A stretch of 20,386 nt of DNA from UBA6522 sp036231525 (GTDB taxonomy: Bacteria > Pseudomonadota > Gammaproteobacteria > Steroidobacterales > Rariloculaceae): positions 1-20,386 of the forward strand of contig JAZAGZ010000080.1 of NCBI GenBank assembly GCA_036231525.1. The letters are read 5' to 3'. Position 1 is the stretch's first letter. Each line of letters begins with the position of its first letter. The notes below the pieces were generated by a model, which saw nothing but the letters and a program-made list of their open reading frames with translations, ran no database searches and was not told where the DNA came from. The translations under genes were made by a program, and so were the position numbers. Positions 1-7,638 of the stretch are shown one piece after another.

Positions 1-921
1 CAGGCCAATATTTAAAAAATCATTATTGGTAAAGAGTGGTGGCTCATGACAGTTAACACAGTGTAGCCTTTGAAAAGCCCGCCAGCCGAAGGCTGCCTGC
101 TCTGTCAGTGCAGTTTCATCGCCTGCCATATAAAGATCCCAGGGTGTCTGGTCCGCAACTAGAGTGCGCTCGTAAGTTGAAATGGCAAACGCAATTTTTG
201 TAGGCGTGATTTCAGGGTCATGAAAAGCGGCCTGGAACAAAGACGGATAGTCCGAATTAGATTCAATAGCACTAGCAACATCAGCTGGGAGGTTTTGGGC
301 TAGCGCTAGAGGCTGAGCACTCTCAAGTTTCCTAGTTAGATCGGCCCAAGTACGATTCGGCCGAGTCATCTCGGCTGTATTAGACAACGAACTGAGCGCT
401 TGATTCTCCAGAGCTCCTCCACTGGCAATCGCTACATCTCCGGTAAGCGGATCGATAAATTCAGATCTAGCTCGACCGTCCCAGAAGACTTCATTCGCCC
501 AAAGTGCTCCGAAATTTGACGGGGTGATGCGTGTTGTTACTTGCGGATCGCGACCAAAAATTGGGTGTTCTAACGGCTCACCAGCCTCGTTCATTAAAAT
601 AACGCCCGGGGAACCCCAGATATCATCAATGGTTCCCTTGTCCGTACCCGTGTGTCTTCCCACCCGGGGATCGGCGCCACCAGCCGCAGGTCGATGACAA
701 GTCCCACACGCCACGGTGTTATTGCTTGAGAGTTGTTCATCCCAGAAAAGCACTTTTCCGAGTACGCGTTTAGCCTCAGTAATAGGGTTCTCGGCAGGAA
801 CCGGAACCGCTGGAAGCTGTGCCGAGGCTCCTGGCCAAGCACCTACACAAACCAGCATTAATGCAACAGTGATCCTTACAACCATAGGTCCCAGTGTCTC
901 AGCTTTAAGCTTATGTTTCAT
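1..921 (-). CDS. Di-heme cytochrome c peroxidase family protein (3' part cut off by the window)
   Basis: Read on the minus strand, an uninterrupted frame of 307 codons runs off position 1. It starts with a signal peptide (start at 921; a second in-frame ATG at 885 has a GGGA ahead of it and is equally possible) ending near AWPGASA-Q. Two c-type heme motifs are visible: CGTCH (residues 72-76, nt 694-708) and CVNCH (residues 291-295, nt 49-63), the latter followed by EPPLFTNNDF. Between them lie HPIFGRDPQVTTRITPSN and FWDGRARSEF, typical of the CcpA/MauG family. Such proteins sit in the periplasm and reduce peroxide or oxidise protein/peptide substrates using two hemes. The spacing of about 219 residues between heme motifs is longer than in classical CcpA (about 146), so the physiological substrate is unclear. 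It diverges from the kinase gene at 1007 and lies about 1.3 kb from the heme operon. Confidence 0.9.
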   Translation of the reverse strand, partial: MKHKLKAETLGPMVVRITVALMLVCVGAWPGASAQLPAVPVPAENPITEAKRVLGKVLFWDEQLSSNNTVACGTCHRPAAGGADPRVGRHTGTDKGTIDDIWGSPGVILMNEAGEPLEHPIFGRDPQVTTRITPSNFGALWANEVFWDGRARSEFIDPLTGDVAIASGGALENQALSSLSNTAEMTRPNRTWADLTRKLESAQPLALAQNLPADVASAIESNSDYPSLFQAAFHDPEITPTKIAFAISTYERTLVADQTPWDLYMAGDETALTEQAAFGWRAFQRLHCVNCHEPPLFTNNDFLNIGL

Positions 922-1006
922 TCCTGATTTTTCTAAGGCTCTGCGCTGATATCAATAAAACCACCCTTATTCTCTTACACAGTATATGTATTCCTATTGA
1001 GACAGT

Positions 1007-2065
1007 ATGATCTCTGCCATGCCTGATCCAGCAAAGCCTAGTGCCAAGGTCCTTGAGGCTCTTGGACTGGCCGAAGCCAAGCTCACGCTATTCAAATCTG
1101 GTCTCATTAACGACAGTTGGCGTGCAGATACCTCAGATGGAAATACCGTGGTGGTACAGCGCGTCAACCCTATTTTTCCTGTCGCCATTAATGATGACAT
1201 CAACCTTGTGACAAAGCATCTGGAGAATAAGGGCATTCTCACACCACGAATTTTACCAACATTAGAAAAAAAACTTGTGTTAGTGACTTCCAGTGAACTT
1301 TGGCGCCTGATGACTTTCATACCTGGCATAACACGAGATACCTTGGAAAACCCTCGCCAGGCGAACGAGGCAGGTGCCTTACTCGCTCGATTTCATCTTG
1401 CGCTAACTGATCTCGAACACACCTTCGAAAATACTCGATTGGGTGTTCATAACACGCCGCTACATCTAGAAACGTTAAAAAATGCGCTAGAGAATCATAA
1501 AACTCATGCTCAATTTAATAAGATCAAACCAATGGGCGAACTCATTCTCGGCATGGCTTCTACACTACCCGAGCTACCAGCATCCACCGATCGTATCGTG
1601 CACGGCGATCCAAAAATATCCAATATCGTTTTTGATGAGGTTACCGACGACGCAACCTGCCTGATCGACCTAGATACTATTGCCGCCATGCCCATTATTT
1701 TTGAAATGGGTGATGCCTTTCGTTCCTGGTGCAATCCATACGGAGAGGAGAATAAAGAAGCGACTTTCTCACTCCCACTGTTTCGCTCTGCGCTTATAGG
1801 CTACATGCAAGAAGCGCGTAACTTTCTAACCGTAGAAGAGTGGCGTGCGTTACCAAACGCGACTCTTACAATTACGATCGAACTAGCAGCACGGTTTACG
1901 GCCGACGCGCTGATGGAACGCCATTTCAGCTGGGACTCGGAACGGTATAGGGACGCCAGTGAACACAACCAGGTCCGAGCCCAAAGTCAGATCAGCCTGG
2001 CACATAGCATTCGCGCACAATGGACAGCACTGGAAGATGTGATTAGAGCCAATATTGGCAGTTGA
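1007..2065 (+). CDS. APH-fold (aminoglycoside phosphotransferase family) small-molecule kinase, NahK-like
   Basis: A 352-residue cytoplasmic kinase of the APH/choline-kinase superfamily. The catalytic Brenner-type motif HGDPKISN starts at H199, giving D201 as catalytic base, and LIDLDT (D221, D223) supplies the metal-binding aspartate. The N lobe has a SGLINDSWRA segment in place of a glycine-rich loop, and VVVQRVN carries the likely ATP-lysine equivalent region (here R/N rather than a clear K). The HGDPKISN...LIDLDT...GDAFRSWCNP arrangement resembles N-acetylhexosamine 1-kinase-like members more than antibiotic-resistance enzymes, so a sugar or small alcohol substrate is more likely than a drug; that is inference from motif style. 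The start at ATG 1007 has only a weak GAGA ahead of it; ATG 1019 is an alternative. It is separated from hemA by 169 nt, so it is probably not part of the heme operon. Confidence 0.85.
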   Translation: MISAMPDPAKPSAKVLEALGLAEAKLTLFKSGLINDSWRADTSDGNTVVVQRVNPIFPVAINDDINLVTKHLENKGILTPRILPTLEKKLVLVTSSELWRLMTFIPGITRDTLENPRQANEAGALLARFHLALTDLEHTFENTRLGVHNTPLHLETLKNALENHKTHAQFNKIKPMGELILGMASTLPELPASTDRIVHGDPKISNIVFDEVTDDATCLIDLDTIAAMPIIFEMGDAFRSWCNPYGEENKEATFSLPLFRSALIGYMQEARNFLTVEEWRALPNATLTITIELAARFTADALMERHFSWDSERYRDASEHNQVRAQSQISLAHSIRAQWTALEDVIRANIGS

Positions 2066-2098
2066 TGTTATAGGAGGGTGGCTTCTACAGGTGATTTA

Positions 2099-2129
2099 TT
2101 GAAACGGTTAGCTAGTTTGGAAATATAAA
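2099..2129 (+). promoter_or_regulatory. Possible sigma70-type promoter of the heme operon
   Basis: TTGAAA at 2099-2104 and TATAAA at 2124-2129 each match the sigma70 consensus at five of six positions. The 19-nt spacer is longer than the usual 17. It lies about 100 nt ahead of the hemA GTG start in the only sizeable gap before the operon. This was found by eye only. Confidence 0.35.
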
Positions 2130-2160
2130 CTATCCCTCTCTTGAAAGAATCCTGCTAGAC

Positions 2161-2170
2161 ATCAATTGAT
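2161..2170. promoter_or_regulatory. Perfect 10-bp palindrome in the hemA leader
   Basis: ATCAATTGAT is a perfect palindrome downstream of the possible promoter and 65 nt ahead of the hemA start. It could be half or all of a small operator. A palindrome this short can occur by chance. Confidence 0.25.
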
Positions 2171-2185
2171 CGGCAACACTTTTAT

Positions 2186-2202
2186 GTGACACTACCGTGA
2201 CA
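2186..2202. promoter_or_regulatory. Direct repeat GTGACA-N5-GTGACA (11-bp phase), candidate response-regulator site
   Basis: GTGACA occurs at 2186-2191 and again at 2197-2202, exactly 11 bp apart. On the other strand this reads TGTCAC-N5-TGTCAC. OmpR/PhoB-family regulators bind head-to-tail half-sites at 10-11 bp spacing, and PhoB boxes have TGTCA half-sites. The operon downstream encodes a regulator of that family. Binding by that protein is inference. Confidence 0.35.
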
Positions 2203-2234
2203 ATTCACAGCTTCTGGTCTCTACCCTGTAGCCT

Positions 2235-3590
2235 GTGTTAGAAGATCTGGGCATCGTCGGTATATCCTGGCGCCATGGCGATAGCAAGGCGTTACAACGC
2301 TTTGCGCTACGTCGGGGCGAAGAAGCAGAACCCCTTGCTCGATTTGCCAAGCATGCAGGACTTTCCGAGCTCGCTTATCTTGAAACCTGTAATCGTGTAG
2401 AGCTCATTTTTTCCCGGACGTCAGACACACCGGTTAAAGACATTCGGCCACTAGCCTACGAACTCCTGACCGGCCAGACTCCCGCAACAGGCGAAGCGGA
2501 ACGTTCACTCAAAGCTTGGCAGGGTGAAGGTGCCTGCGAGCATTTATTCCTTGTTGCAGCTGGACTCGATTCCGCCGTAGTGGGTGAAGTCGAAATCGTC
2601 GGGCAGGTTCGCTCCTGTCATGAGCTTGCATTGGATCTCGGCCTGAGCGGCTATCGTTTTGAGCTGCTCTTTAAAGAATCCCTGCGCATCGCAGCCGAAG
2701 TGCGGGACGAAACCAACCTAGGCGAAGGGCGTGTATCACTGGCGGAAATTGCAGTGCAACATATTCACGAACGTCTGAAGCACACGCCAGGAGCGGTCGC
2801 ACTCGTTGGAATTTCGCCTATGACCGAACGTACCGCTCTATCACTAACGAAAAAATGTTTAGATACAAAAGCATCGCTGATTATTGCTAATAGAACAACC
2901 GAGAAAGCTAAAACGTTCGCTGACAAATTAGGTGCGGAGGCAATGTCACTCAAGGAGTTTGTGAAGGAACCGCCTGCTATTGAGGCGATTCTCACATCAA
3001 CTAGTTCAGAAACTCCACTACTAACGAAATCTGTTTTGGAACGAATAGCTGCTAAATCACTCTCAGGCCAGCCCCCCCTTTTCATTGATATGGCTGTTCC
3101 GCCAGATATTGATAAGCGCGCGTGTAAGGAGCTTCATTTCAAATGCCTCAGTATGGATGACATCGTCCACGAAGCAGAAAGCAACCGTCAGGCACGACTG
3201 ATGGAGGCAGCCCAGGCCCGCCAACGGGTGGACAGCGCCCTCTTGCGACTTCACGATCAGTTTGCTGAACGCGTCTATGGACCACTTTTTGGGGCACTGC
3301 AAAATCGTTACCGGCACACTGCCCGGATGGGCGTAGACCGTTTGCTAAGTAAGGAATTGAAGGGTCTCGGTGCTGCCGAACGCAAGGCTATAGAGACTTG
3401 GGCCGAAGTGCTAGCGCGACGCTTTGCGCACATACCAACACTTGGATTGAGAGGTCTACTCCACCACGGTCCTGACGGATCACTGGAGGCTTTTCTCGAA
3501 GGTCTCGATGCTGAATTCGCCGATGAGTTACGGCAAGCGTTGAACCGAGGACCAACCAAAAGCGAACAAAATCAAGTAGCAGAGTCATGA
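2235..3590 (+). CDS. hemA: Glutamyl-tRNA reductase
   Basis: HemA reduces glutamyl-tRNA(Glu) with NADPH to glutamate-1-semialdehyde, the first committed step of the C5 route to tetrapyrroles. At 451 residues it is of normal length. The nucleophilic cysteine lies in ETCNRVE (C52). HLFLVAAGLDSAVVGEVEIVGQVR (from H103, the conserved histidine) and VRDETNLGEGRVS are the expected substrate-domain signatures, and LFIDMAVPPDID closes the NADPH domain. The GTG start at 2235 is forced: an in-frame TAG lies at 2229-2231. No good Shine-Dalgarno is visible. It is the first gene of the operon and its stop overlaps the hemC start in ATGA. The usual glycine-rich NADPH loop (GxGxMG) reads GISPMT at residues 192-197, while the following IIANRT is normal. 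Confidence 0.96.
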   Translation: MLEDLGIVGISWRHGDSKALQRFALRRGEEAEPLARFAKHAGLSELAYLETCNRVELIFSRTSDTPVKDIRPLAYELLTGQTPATGEAERSLKAWQGEGACEHLFLVAAGLDSAVVGEVEIVGQVRSCHELALDLGLSGYRFELLFKESLRIAAEVRDETNLGEGRVSLAEIAVQHIHERLKHTPGAVALVGISPMTERTALSLTKKCLDTKASLIIANRTTEKAKTFADKLGAEAMSLKEFVKEPPAIEAILTSTSSETPLLTKSVLERIAAKSLSGQPPLFIDMAVPPDIDKRACKELHFKCLSMDDIVHEAESNRQARLMEAAQARQRVDSALLRLHDQFAERVYGPLFGALQNRYRHTARMGVDRLLSKELKGLGAAERKAIETWAEVLARRFAHIPTLGLRGLLHHGPDGSLEAFLEGLDAEFADELRQALNRGPTKSEQNQVAES

Positions 3591-4513
3591 AGATTCGTAT
3601 TGGCACACGTGGCTCGCATCTGGCGCGAACACAGTCCACGACAGTTGCAAGTGAGCTTGAAAGGCTTGGACACGAAATCGAATTAATCATTATTAAAACT
3701 GCCGGTGATCGGTCCACCGCAACATCTTTCGGTGATATTGGTCCACAAGGCGTGTTTGTCCGAGAGATTGAACAGGCACTACTAGACAAAGTGGTAGACA
3801 TTGCGGTGCACTCATACAAAGACCTGCCAACACAATCGCCAAATGAACTGACAATCGCGGCTGTCCCCGCACGGCTTGATGCCGCAGATGCTCTCGTCAT
3901 GCGTAAAGATGCCGTCACCAAGGACGATCAGGAATTACCTATTGCACCGGGCATGAAAATTGGTACGGCATCGGTACGTCGCCAGGCTTGGATTAAGCAT
4001 TTACGCCCAGATATCACCGTGGAGCCGACGCGAGGCAACGTACCGACGCGCATTGGACGATTGAAGGAGGGCTTCGACGGTGTAGTACTTGCGGCTGCAG
4101 GGCTCCAGCGGTTAAAAGCGAGCACACTCACTGATGCGCCCGACCTAAATCTGGAAGATGTGGTTATAAAACGCATCCTTCCAGATGTTTTTGTACCAGC
4201 ACCAGCACAGGGTGCTCTGGCAGTACAGTGCCGTAACGCGGATACCAAACTCCTAGATGTTTTGCAAAAACTGGACGATGCAGATACCCGACGCTGTATT
4301 TACGCTGAACGCGTACTACTTGAGCGCGTAGAGGGGGGCTGCGACCTTGCATTTGGCGCCTACGCAACTCCTGATAACTCTTTTGACGGTGGGTTTCAAC
4401 TCATCTCACTTTTAGAACACAACGGCAAGCTACTAAGGAGTAAGGCACGAGGCGCGGACCCGATCACACTAGCTGAACCCGTTTGGGAAACCTTCGCGCG
4501 AAGGCTTAAATGA
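3587..4513 (+). CDS. hemC: Hydroxymethylbilane synthase (porphobilinogen deaminase)
   Basis: This enzyme joins four porphobilinogens into hydroxymethylbilane. It has 308 residues, the family length. KIRIGTRGSHLARTQ opens the protein. VHSYKDLP carries the catalytic aspartate (D79, equivalent to E. coli D84), GTASVRRQAW and TRGNVPTRIGRL are substrate/cofactor-binding segments, and RVEGGCDLAFGAYA carries the dipyrromethane-cofactor cysteine (C252). The ATG at 3587 overlaps the hemA stop by 4 bp, so translation is probably coupled. The next gene, hemD, follows after 10 nt. Confidence 0.98.
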   Translation: MKIRIGTRGSHLARTQSTTVASELERLGHEIELIIIKTAGDRSTATSFGDIGPQGVFVREIEQALLDKVVDIAVHSYKDLPTQSPNELTIAAVPARLDAADALVMRKDAVTKDDQELPIAPGMKIGTASVRRQAWIKHLRPDITVEPTRGNVPTRIGRLKEGFDGVVLAAAGLQRLKASTLTDAPDLNLEDVVIKRILPDVFVPAPAQGALAVQCRNADTKLLDVLQKLDDADTRRCIYAERVLLERVEGGCDLAFGAYATPDNSFDGGFQLISLLEHNGKLLRSKARGADPITLAEPVWETFARRLK

Positions 4514-4523
4514 ATACACCTAT

Positions 4524-5279
4524 ATGGACTCACTGAAAGGAAAACGAGTACTGATTACACGAGCCGCCGAGGATTGTGATGTTTGGGCATCACAACTAAA
4601 GAACGTGGGCGCTATACCCGTGATCCTGCCCTGTATCTCGTGCGAATTCATTGACGAGCCTACGACCAAAGAACAACTCATAGAAACATTACTGAAAATG
4701 AACTGGGTGGTATTTACTTCCCGCCGAGGTGTGGAAGCATTTATACGATTCGTCAAGAAAACAGAGTGCGGCGCTTTGCTGGAGGAGACGCAAATCGCCG
4801 CGGTAGGGCCTGCGACTGCAGACGCTGCCCTCAAGCTACTGGGACGGGTCGATCTTACAGCGGAGGTTGGTACAGCAGAATCTCTTTCTCAGACTCTGGC
4901 ATTTCAGGTAAAGGAGAATGCCTCCCCCGAGCAACTCACGTCTCGACTTCTCATTGCTGTCGCGGAAAATGCTAGCTCTGTTCTTGAAAACAACCTCACT
5001 GCAGCAGGTAGTGAGTGCGCACGCCTTAATGTCTATCGTACTGTCCCAGTCAATGCGTGCCGAACAAAACAACCTCTTTCGGAACTCCGTGCGGACAAAA
5101 TTCTTCTTGCGAGCCCATCCGCTGTGACCGGACTCTTAAATCAAATCGAACTCGACACAAAAGTAGATATTTACACAATCGGCCCATCAACCAGCCGCGC
5201 GGTGCGCATTGCCGAGCTGACTGTAGCGGCCGAAGCCACAAACCCCAGTCTAGAAGGACTAATGGAGACGATGCGATGA
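4524..5279 (+). CDS. hemD: Uroporphyrinogen-III synthase
   Basis: HemD closes hydroxymethylbilane with inversion of ring D to give uroporphyrinogen III. Like most HemD proteins it is poorly conserved, but the two-domain pattern is clear: GKRVLITRAAE at the N terminus, WVVFTSRRGVEAF in the first domain, IAAVGPATADAA at the hinge, LNVYRTVP at the return strand, and ILLASPSAVTGL plus YTIGPSTSRAV in the second domain. It has 251 residues, the normal size. It lies between hemC and hemB, and its TGA overlaps the hemB ATG (ATGA). Confidence 0.95.
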   Translation: MDSLKGKRVLITRAAEDCDVWASQLKNVGAIPVILPCISCEFIDEPTTKEQLIETLLKMNWVVFTSRRGVEAFIRFVKKTECGALLEETQIAAVGPATADAALKLLGRVDLTAEVGTAESLSQTLAFQVKENASPEQLTSRLLIAVAENASSVLENNLTAAGSECARLNVYRTVPVNACRTKQPLSELRADKILLASPSAVTGLLNQIELDTKVDIYTIGPSTSRAVRIAELTVAAEATNPSLEGLMETMR

Positions 5280-6280
5280 GTGATGTGACGTTGACAACAC
5301 CGGGACGAATACGCCCGAGAAGATTACGCCGCAACCAGGTGATTAGAGATCTTGTAGCCGAGACGCACATTGCACCATCGCAATTCATTGTCCCTCATTT
5401 TGTACTTCCGACTGAAGACATTGAAATCCCCATTCCCTCCATGCCGGGCATTGCAGAACTCGGTCTCGGTAATCTGGTAAAACAAGTCAGTTCGGATCTG
5501 AAGCTCGGGATTCGGTCTGTACTGCTTTTTGGGCACCCCGATGATGCGGCACACAAAACACCAGATGGTAAAGCCGCGTGGGCAGCAGACGGCGCGGTGC
5601 AAAAAGCCACCAACCGATTGAAATCAGAATTCGGTGACGACCTTGTCATCATGACCGATGTTTGTCTTTGCGCCTACACTGATCATGGGCACTGTGGGGT
5701 TGTCCAGGACGGGTACGTAGCGAACGATGCCTCCCTTGCTCCACTAGTACAGACAGCTTTGAGTCATGCCGAAGCGGGCGCCGACGCAGTAGCTCCCTCC
5801 GATATGATGGACGGTCGCGTTGCAGCCATTCGCAACGGCCTTGATGCCGCCGGATACGAGGATGTCATCCTGTTAGCCTACGCTGTTAAATACGCCTCTG
5901 GATACTATGGGCCGTTCCGGGATGCAGCCGATTCCGCGCCGAGTCAGGGAGACCGACAAAGCTACCAAATGGACTCACGCAATGTTCTCGAAGCGCTGCG
6001 CGAAGCCGAGCTCGATGAACAAGAAGGTGCGGATATGTTGATGGTCAAACCCGCGCTTGCGTACCTAGATGTTATCCAGGCAGTACGCAGCGCCACTACT
6101 CTTCCTCTCTCTGCTTATAACGTCTCTGGCGAGTACGCCGCGGTAAAAGCCGCCGCTGCAAACGGTTGGCTGGATGAAGCTCGGGTGGTGAGAGAAAACC
6201 TGATGGCGATTCGACGTGCCGGTGCTGATCAAATCATCACATACCACGCACGGGATGCCATCAAAGGGGGTTGGCTATGA
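5276..6280 (+). CDS. hemB: Delta-aminolevulinic acid dehydratase (porphobilinogen synthase), zinc type
   Basis: HemB condenses two 5-aminolevulinates to porphobilinogen. The 334-residue protein starts at ATG 5276, which overlaps the hemD stop by 4 bp. The frame stays open upstream to 5057 inside hemD, but that extension has no HemB character and would overlap hemD heavily. The zinc triad is complete in DVCLCAYTDHGHCG (C130, C132, C140). The two Schiff-base lysines are K205 in AYAVKYASGYYGPFR and K258 in MLMVKPAL. SVLLFGHPDDAAHK and RRLRRNQVIRDLVAET are further family signatures. The enzyme is therefore of the zinc-dependent rather than the Asp-rich magnesium type. The stop overlaps the hemL start. 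Confidence 0.97.
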   Translation: MSDVTLTTPGRIRPRRLRRNQVIRDLVAETHIAPSQFIVPHFVLPTEDIEIPIPSMPGIAELGLGNLVKQVSSDLKLGIRSVLLFGHPDDAAHKTPDGKAAWAADGAVQKATNRLKSEFGDDLVIMTDVCLCAYTDHGHCGVVQDGYVANDASLAPLVQTALSHAEAGADAVAPSDMMDGRVAAIRNGLDAAGYEDVILLAYAVKYASGYYGPFRDAADSAPSQGDRQSYQMDSRNVLEALREAELDEQEGADMLMVKPALAYLDVIQAVRSATTLPLSAYNVSGEYAAVKAAAANGWLDEARVVRENLMAIRRAGADQIITYHARDAIKGGWL

Positions 6281-7638
6281 ACGGTGCCCCAGAAGGCGGG
6301 CAGTCCGAACAGTGGTTTACCCGAGCACTTAAATCATTACCTGGCGGCGTAAGCTCCCCGGTGCGTGCATTCCGAGGCGTCGGGGGCACACCACGAGTCA
6401 TCTACTCCGCCGGAGGCGCCGAGGTGATTGACGAGGATGGGAACAAATATCTTGATTTCGTGGGTTCCTGGGGGCCTCTGATCCTAGGCCACGCGCATCC
6501 TGTATTGATTCAGGCGGTACGCGACGCCGCACAACGCGGCACCTCTTTTGGGGCGCCCTCTCGCCCGGAAATCGAACTAGCAGAAACCATAGTGGCTTCT
6601 TACCCCGGCATGGAGCAGGTCCGATTTGTATCTTCAGGCACTGAGGCCGTCATGAGCGCTGTACGACTTGCGCGTGGCACTACCGGGCGCGACCTCATCG
6701 TCAAGTTTTCTGGTTGCTATCACGGCCACGTTGACTATCTATTAGTAGCAGCGGGCTCGGGGCTAGCTACCTTCGGTACGCTATCCTCCGATGGTGTACC
6801 GGAGGCATTTGCAGAACTTACGCGTGTACTTTGCCTTGATGACAACGAAGCTGTAGAGATGCTCTTTGCCAAAGAAGGTGACAAAATTGCAGCTGTCATA
6901 ATTGAACCAGTGCCCGCAAACAATGGGTTGCTACTACAGCGCCCAAAATTTCTTGCAACGTTACGTGAGCAATGCACGAAGCACGGGGCGCTCTTGATCT
7001 TTGACGAAGTAATTTCTGGATTTCGCTTAGGGGCAGGTGGTGGCGCTGAGCACTACGGACTTAAACCGGACCTAGCCACCTTCGGCAAAGTCATCGGCGG
7101 CGGAATGCCGGTGGGTGCCTTTGGTGGGCCACGGGAAATTATGAAAAACTTAGCCCCCGAAGGAAAGGTTTATCAGGCCGGTACGTTGTCCGGAAATCCT
7201 GTTGCCATGACAGCGGGACTAGCAACGCTGCGGTACTTAAAAGAGCAGCGCGCCTGGCGCACGTTGGAAGAGCTCGGCCGTTACACCGAGGAACGTCTGT
7301 GTAAGGTACTGGAGAAAAGCCCAATGCAGGCAAGTCTGGTACGTATCGGCTCGATTTTCTGGATCGCTTGGGGATCAAAAACCCCCCCTCGCACCGCAGA
7401 AAACATAAATGAAAATGCTGAACTCCACTACAGCAAAGTATTTCACGGTTTACTTAAGAGGAATATTGCACTCGCGCCATCTGCCTATGAGGTGAGCTTT
7501 CTTTCACTGGCCCACACTAAGACTGATGTGGATCACCTGGCCGAGAGCCTTACTGACGTATTGGAAGAAATCTTTTCAGAAACTAATTCACAAAAAATGC
7601 AGATAGAGCCCAAAGAACTCACTAGGAGTACCCCATGA
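6277..7638 (+). CDS. hemL: Glutamate-1-semialdehyde 2,1-aminomutase
   Basis: HemL is the PLP enzyme that converts glutamate-1-semialdehyde to 5-aminolevulinate, the step after HemA. ALKSLPGGVSSPVRAFRGVGG opens the protein, CYHGHVDYLLV is the PLP-phosphate region, IFDEVISGFR holds D243, and ATFGKVIGGGMPVGAFGG holds the PLP lysine K271. The ATG at 6277 is chosen over the in-frame TTG at 6271 because it makes the same ATGA overlap seen elsewhere in the operon and has a GGGGG run about 7 nt upstream. At 453 residues it is about 25 longer than usual, mostly through a polar C-terminal tail after EIFSET. Its stop overlaps the histidine kinase start. Confidence 0.97.
   Translation: MNGAPEGGQSEQWFTRALKSLPGGVSSPVRAFRGVGGTPRVIYSAGGAEVIDEDGNKYLDFVGSWGPLILGHAHPVLIQAVRDAAQRGTSFGAPSRPEIELAETIVASYPGMEQVRFVSSGTEAVMSAVRLARGTTGRDLIVKFSGCYHGHVDYLLVAAGSGLATFGTLSSDGVPEAFAELTRVLCLDDNEAVEMLFAKEGDKIAAVIIEPVPANNGLLLQRPKFLATLREQCTKHGALLIFDEVISGFRLGAGGGAEHYGLKPDLATFGKVIGGGMPVGAFGGPREIMKNLAPEGKVYQAGTLSGNPVAMTAGLATLRYLKEQRAWRTLEELGRYTEERLCKVLEKSPMQASLVRIGSIFWIAWGSKTPPRTAENINENAELHYSKVFHGLLKRNIALAPSAYEVSFLSLAHTKTDVDHLAESLTDVLEEIFSETNSQKMQIEPKELTRSTP

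Noticed and set aside
1007..2065. Antibiotic-resistance aminoglycoside phosphotransferase
   Set aside because: The superfamily motifs are present, but the surrounding signature is that of NahK-like metabolic kinases, with no resistance-gene context.
3388..3921. Minus-strand open frame across the hemA/hemC junction
   Set aside because: Antisense to two certain genes and Ser/Arg-rich in the manner of shadow frames.
5057..5275. Upstream extension of the hemB frame
   Set aside because: It lies within hemD in another frame, has no HemB-like sequence, and the ATG at 5276 makes the ATGA overlap typical of this operon.
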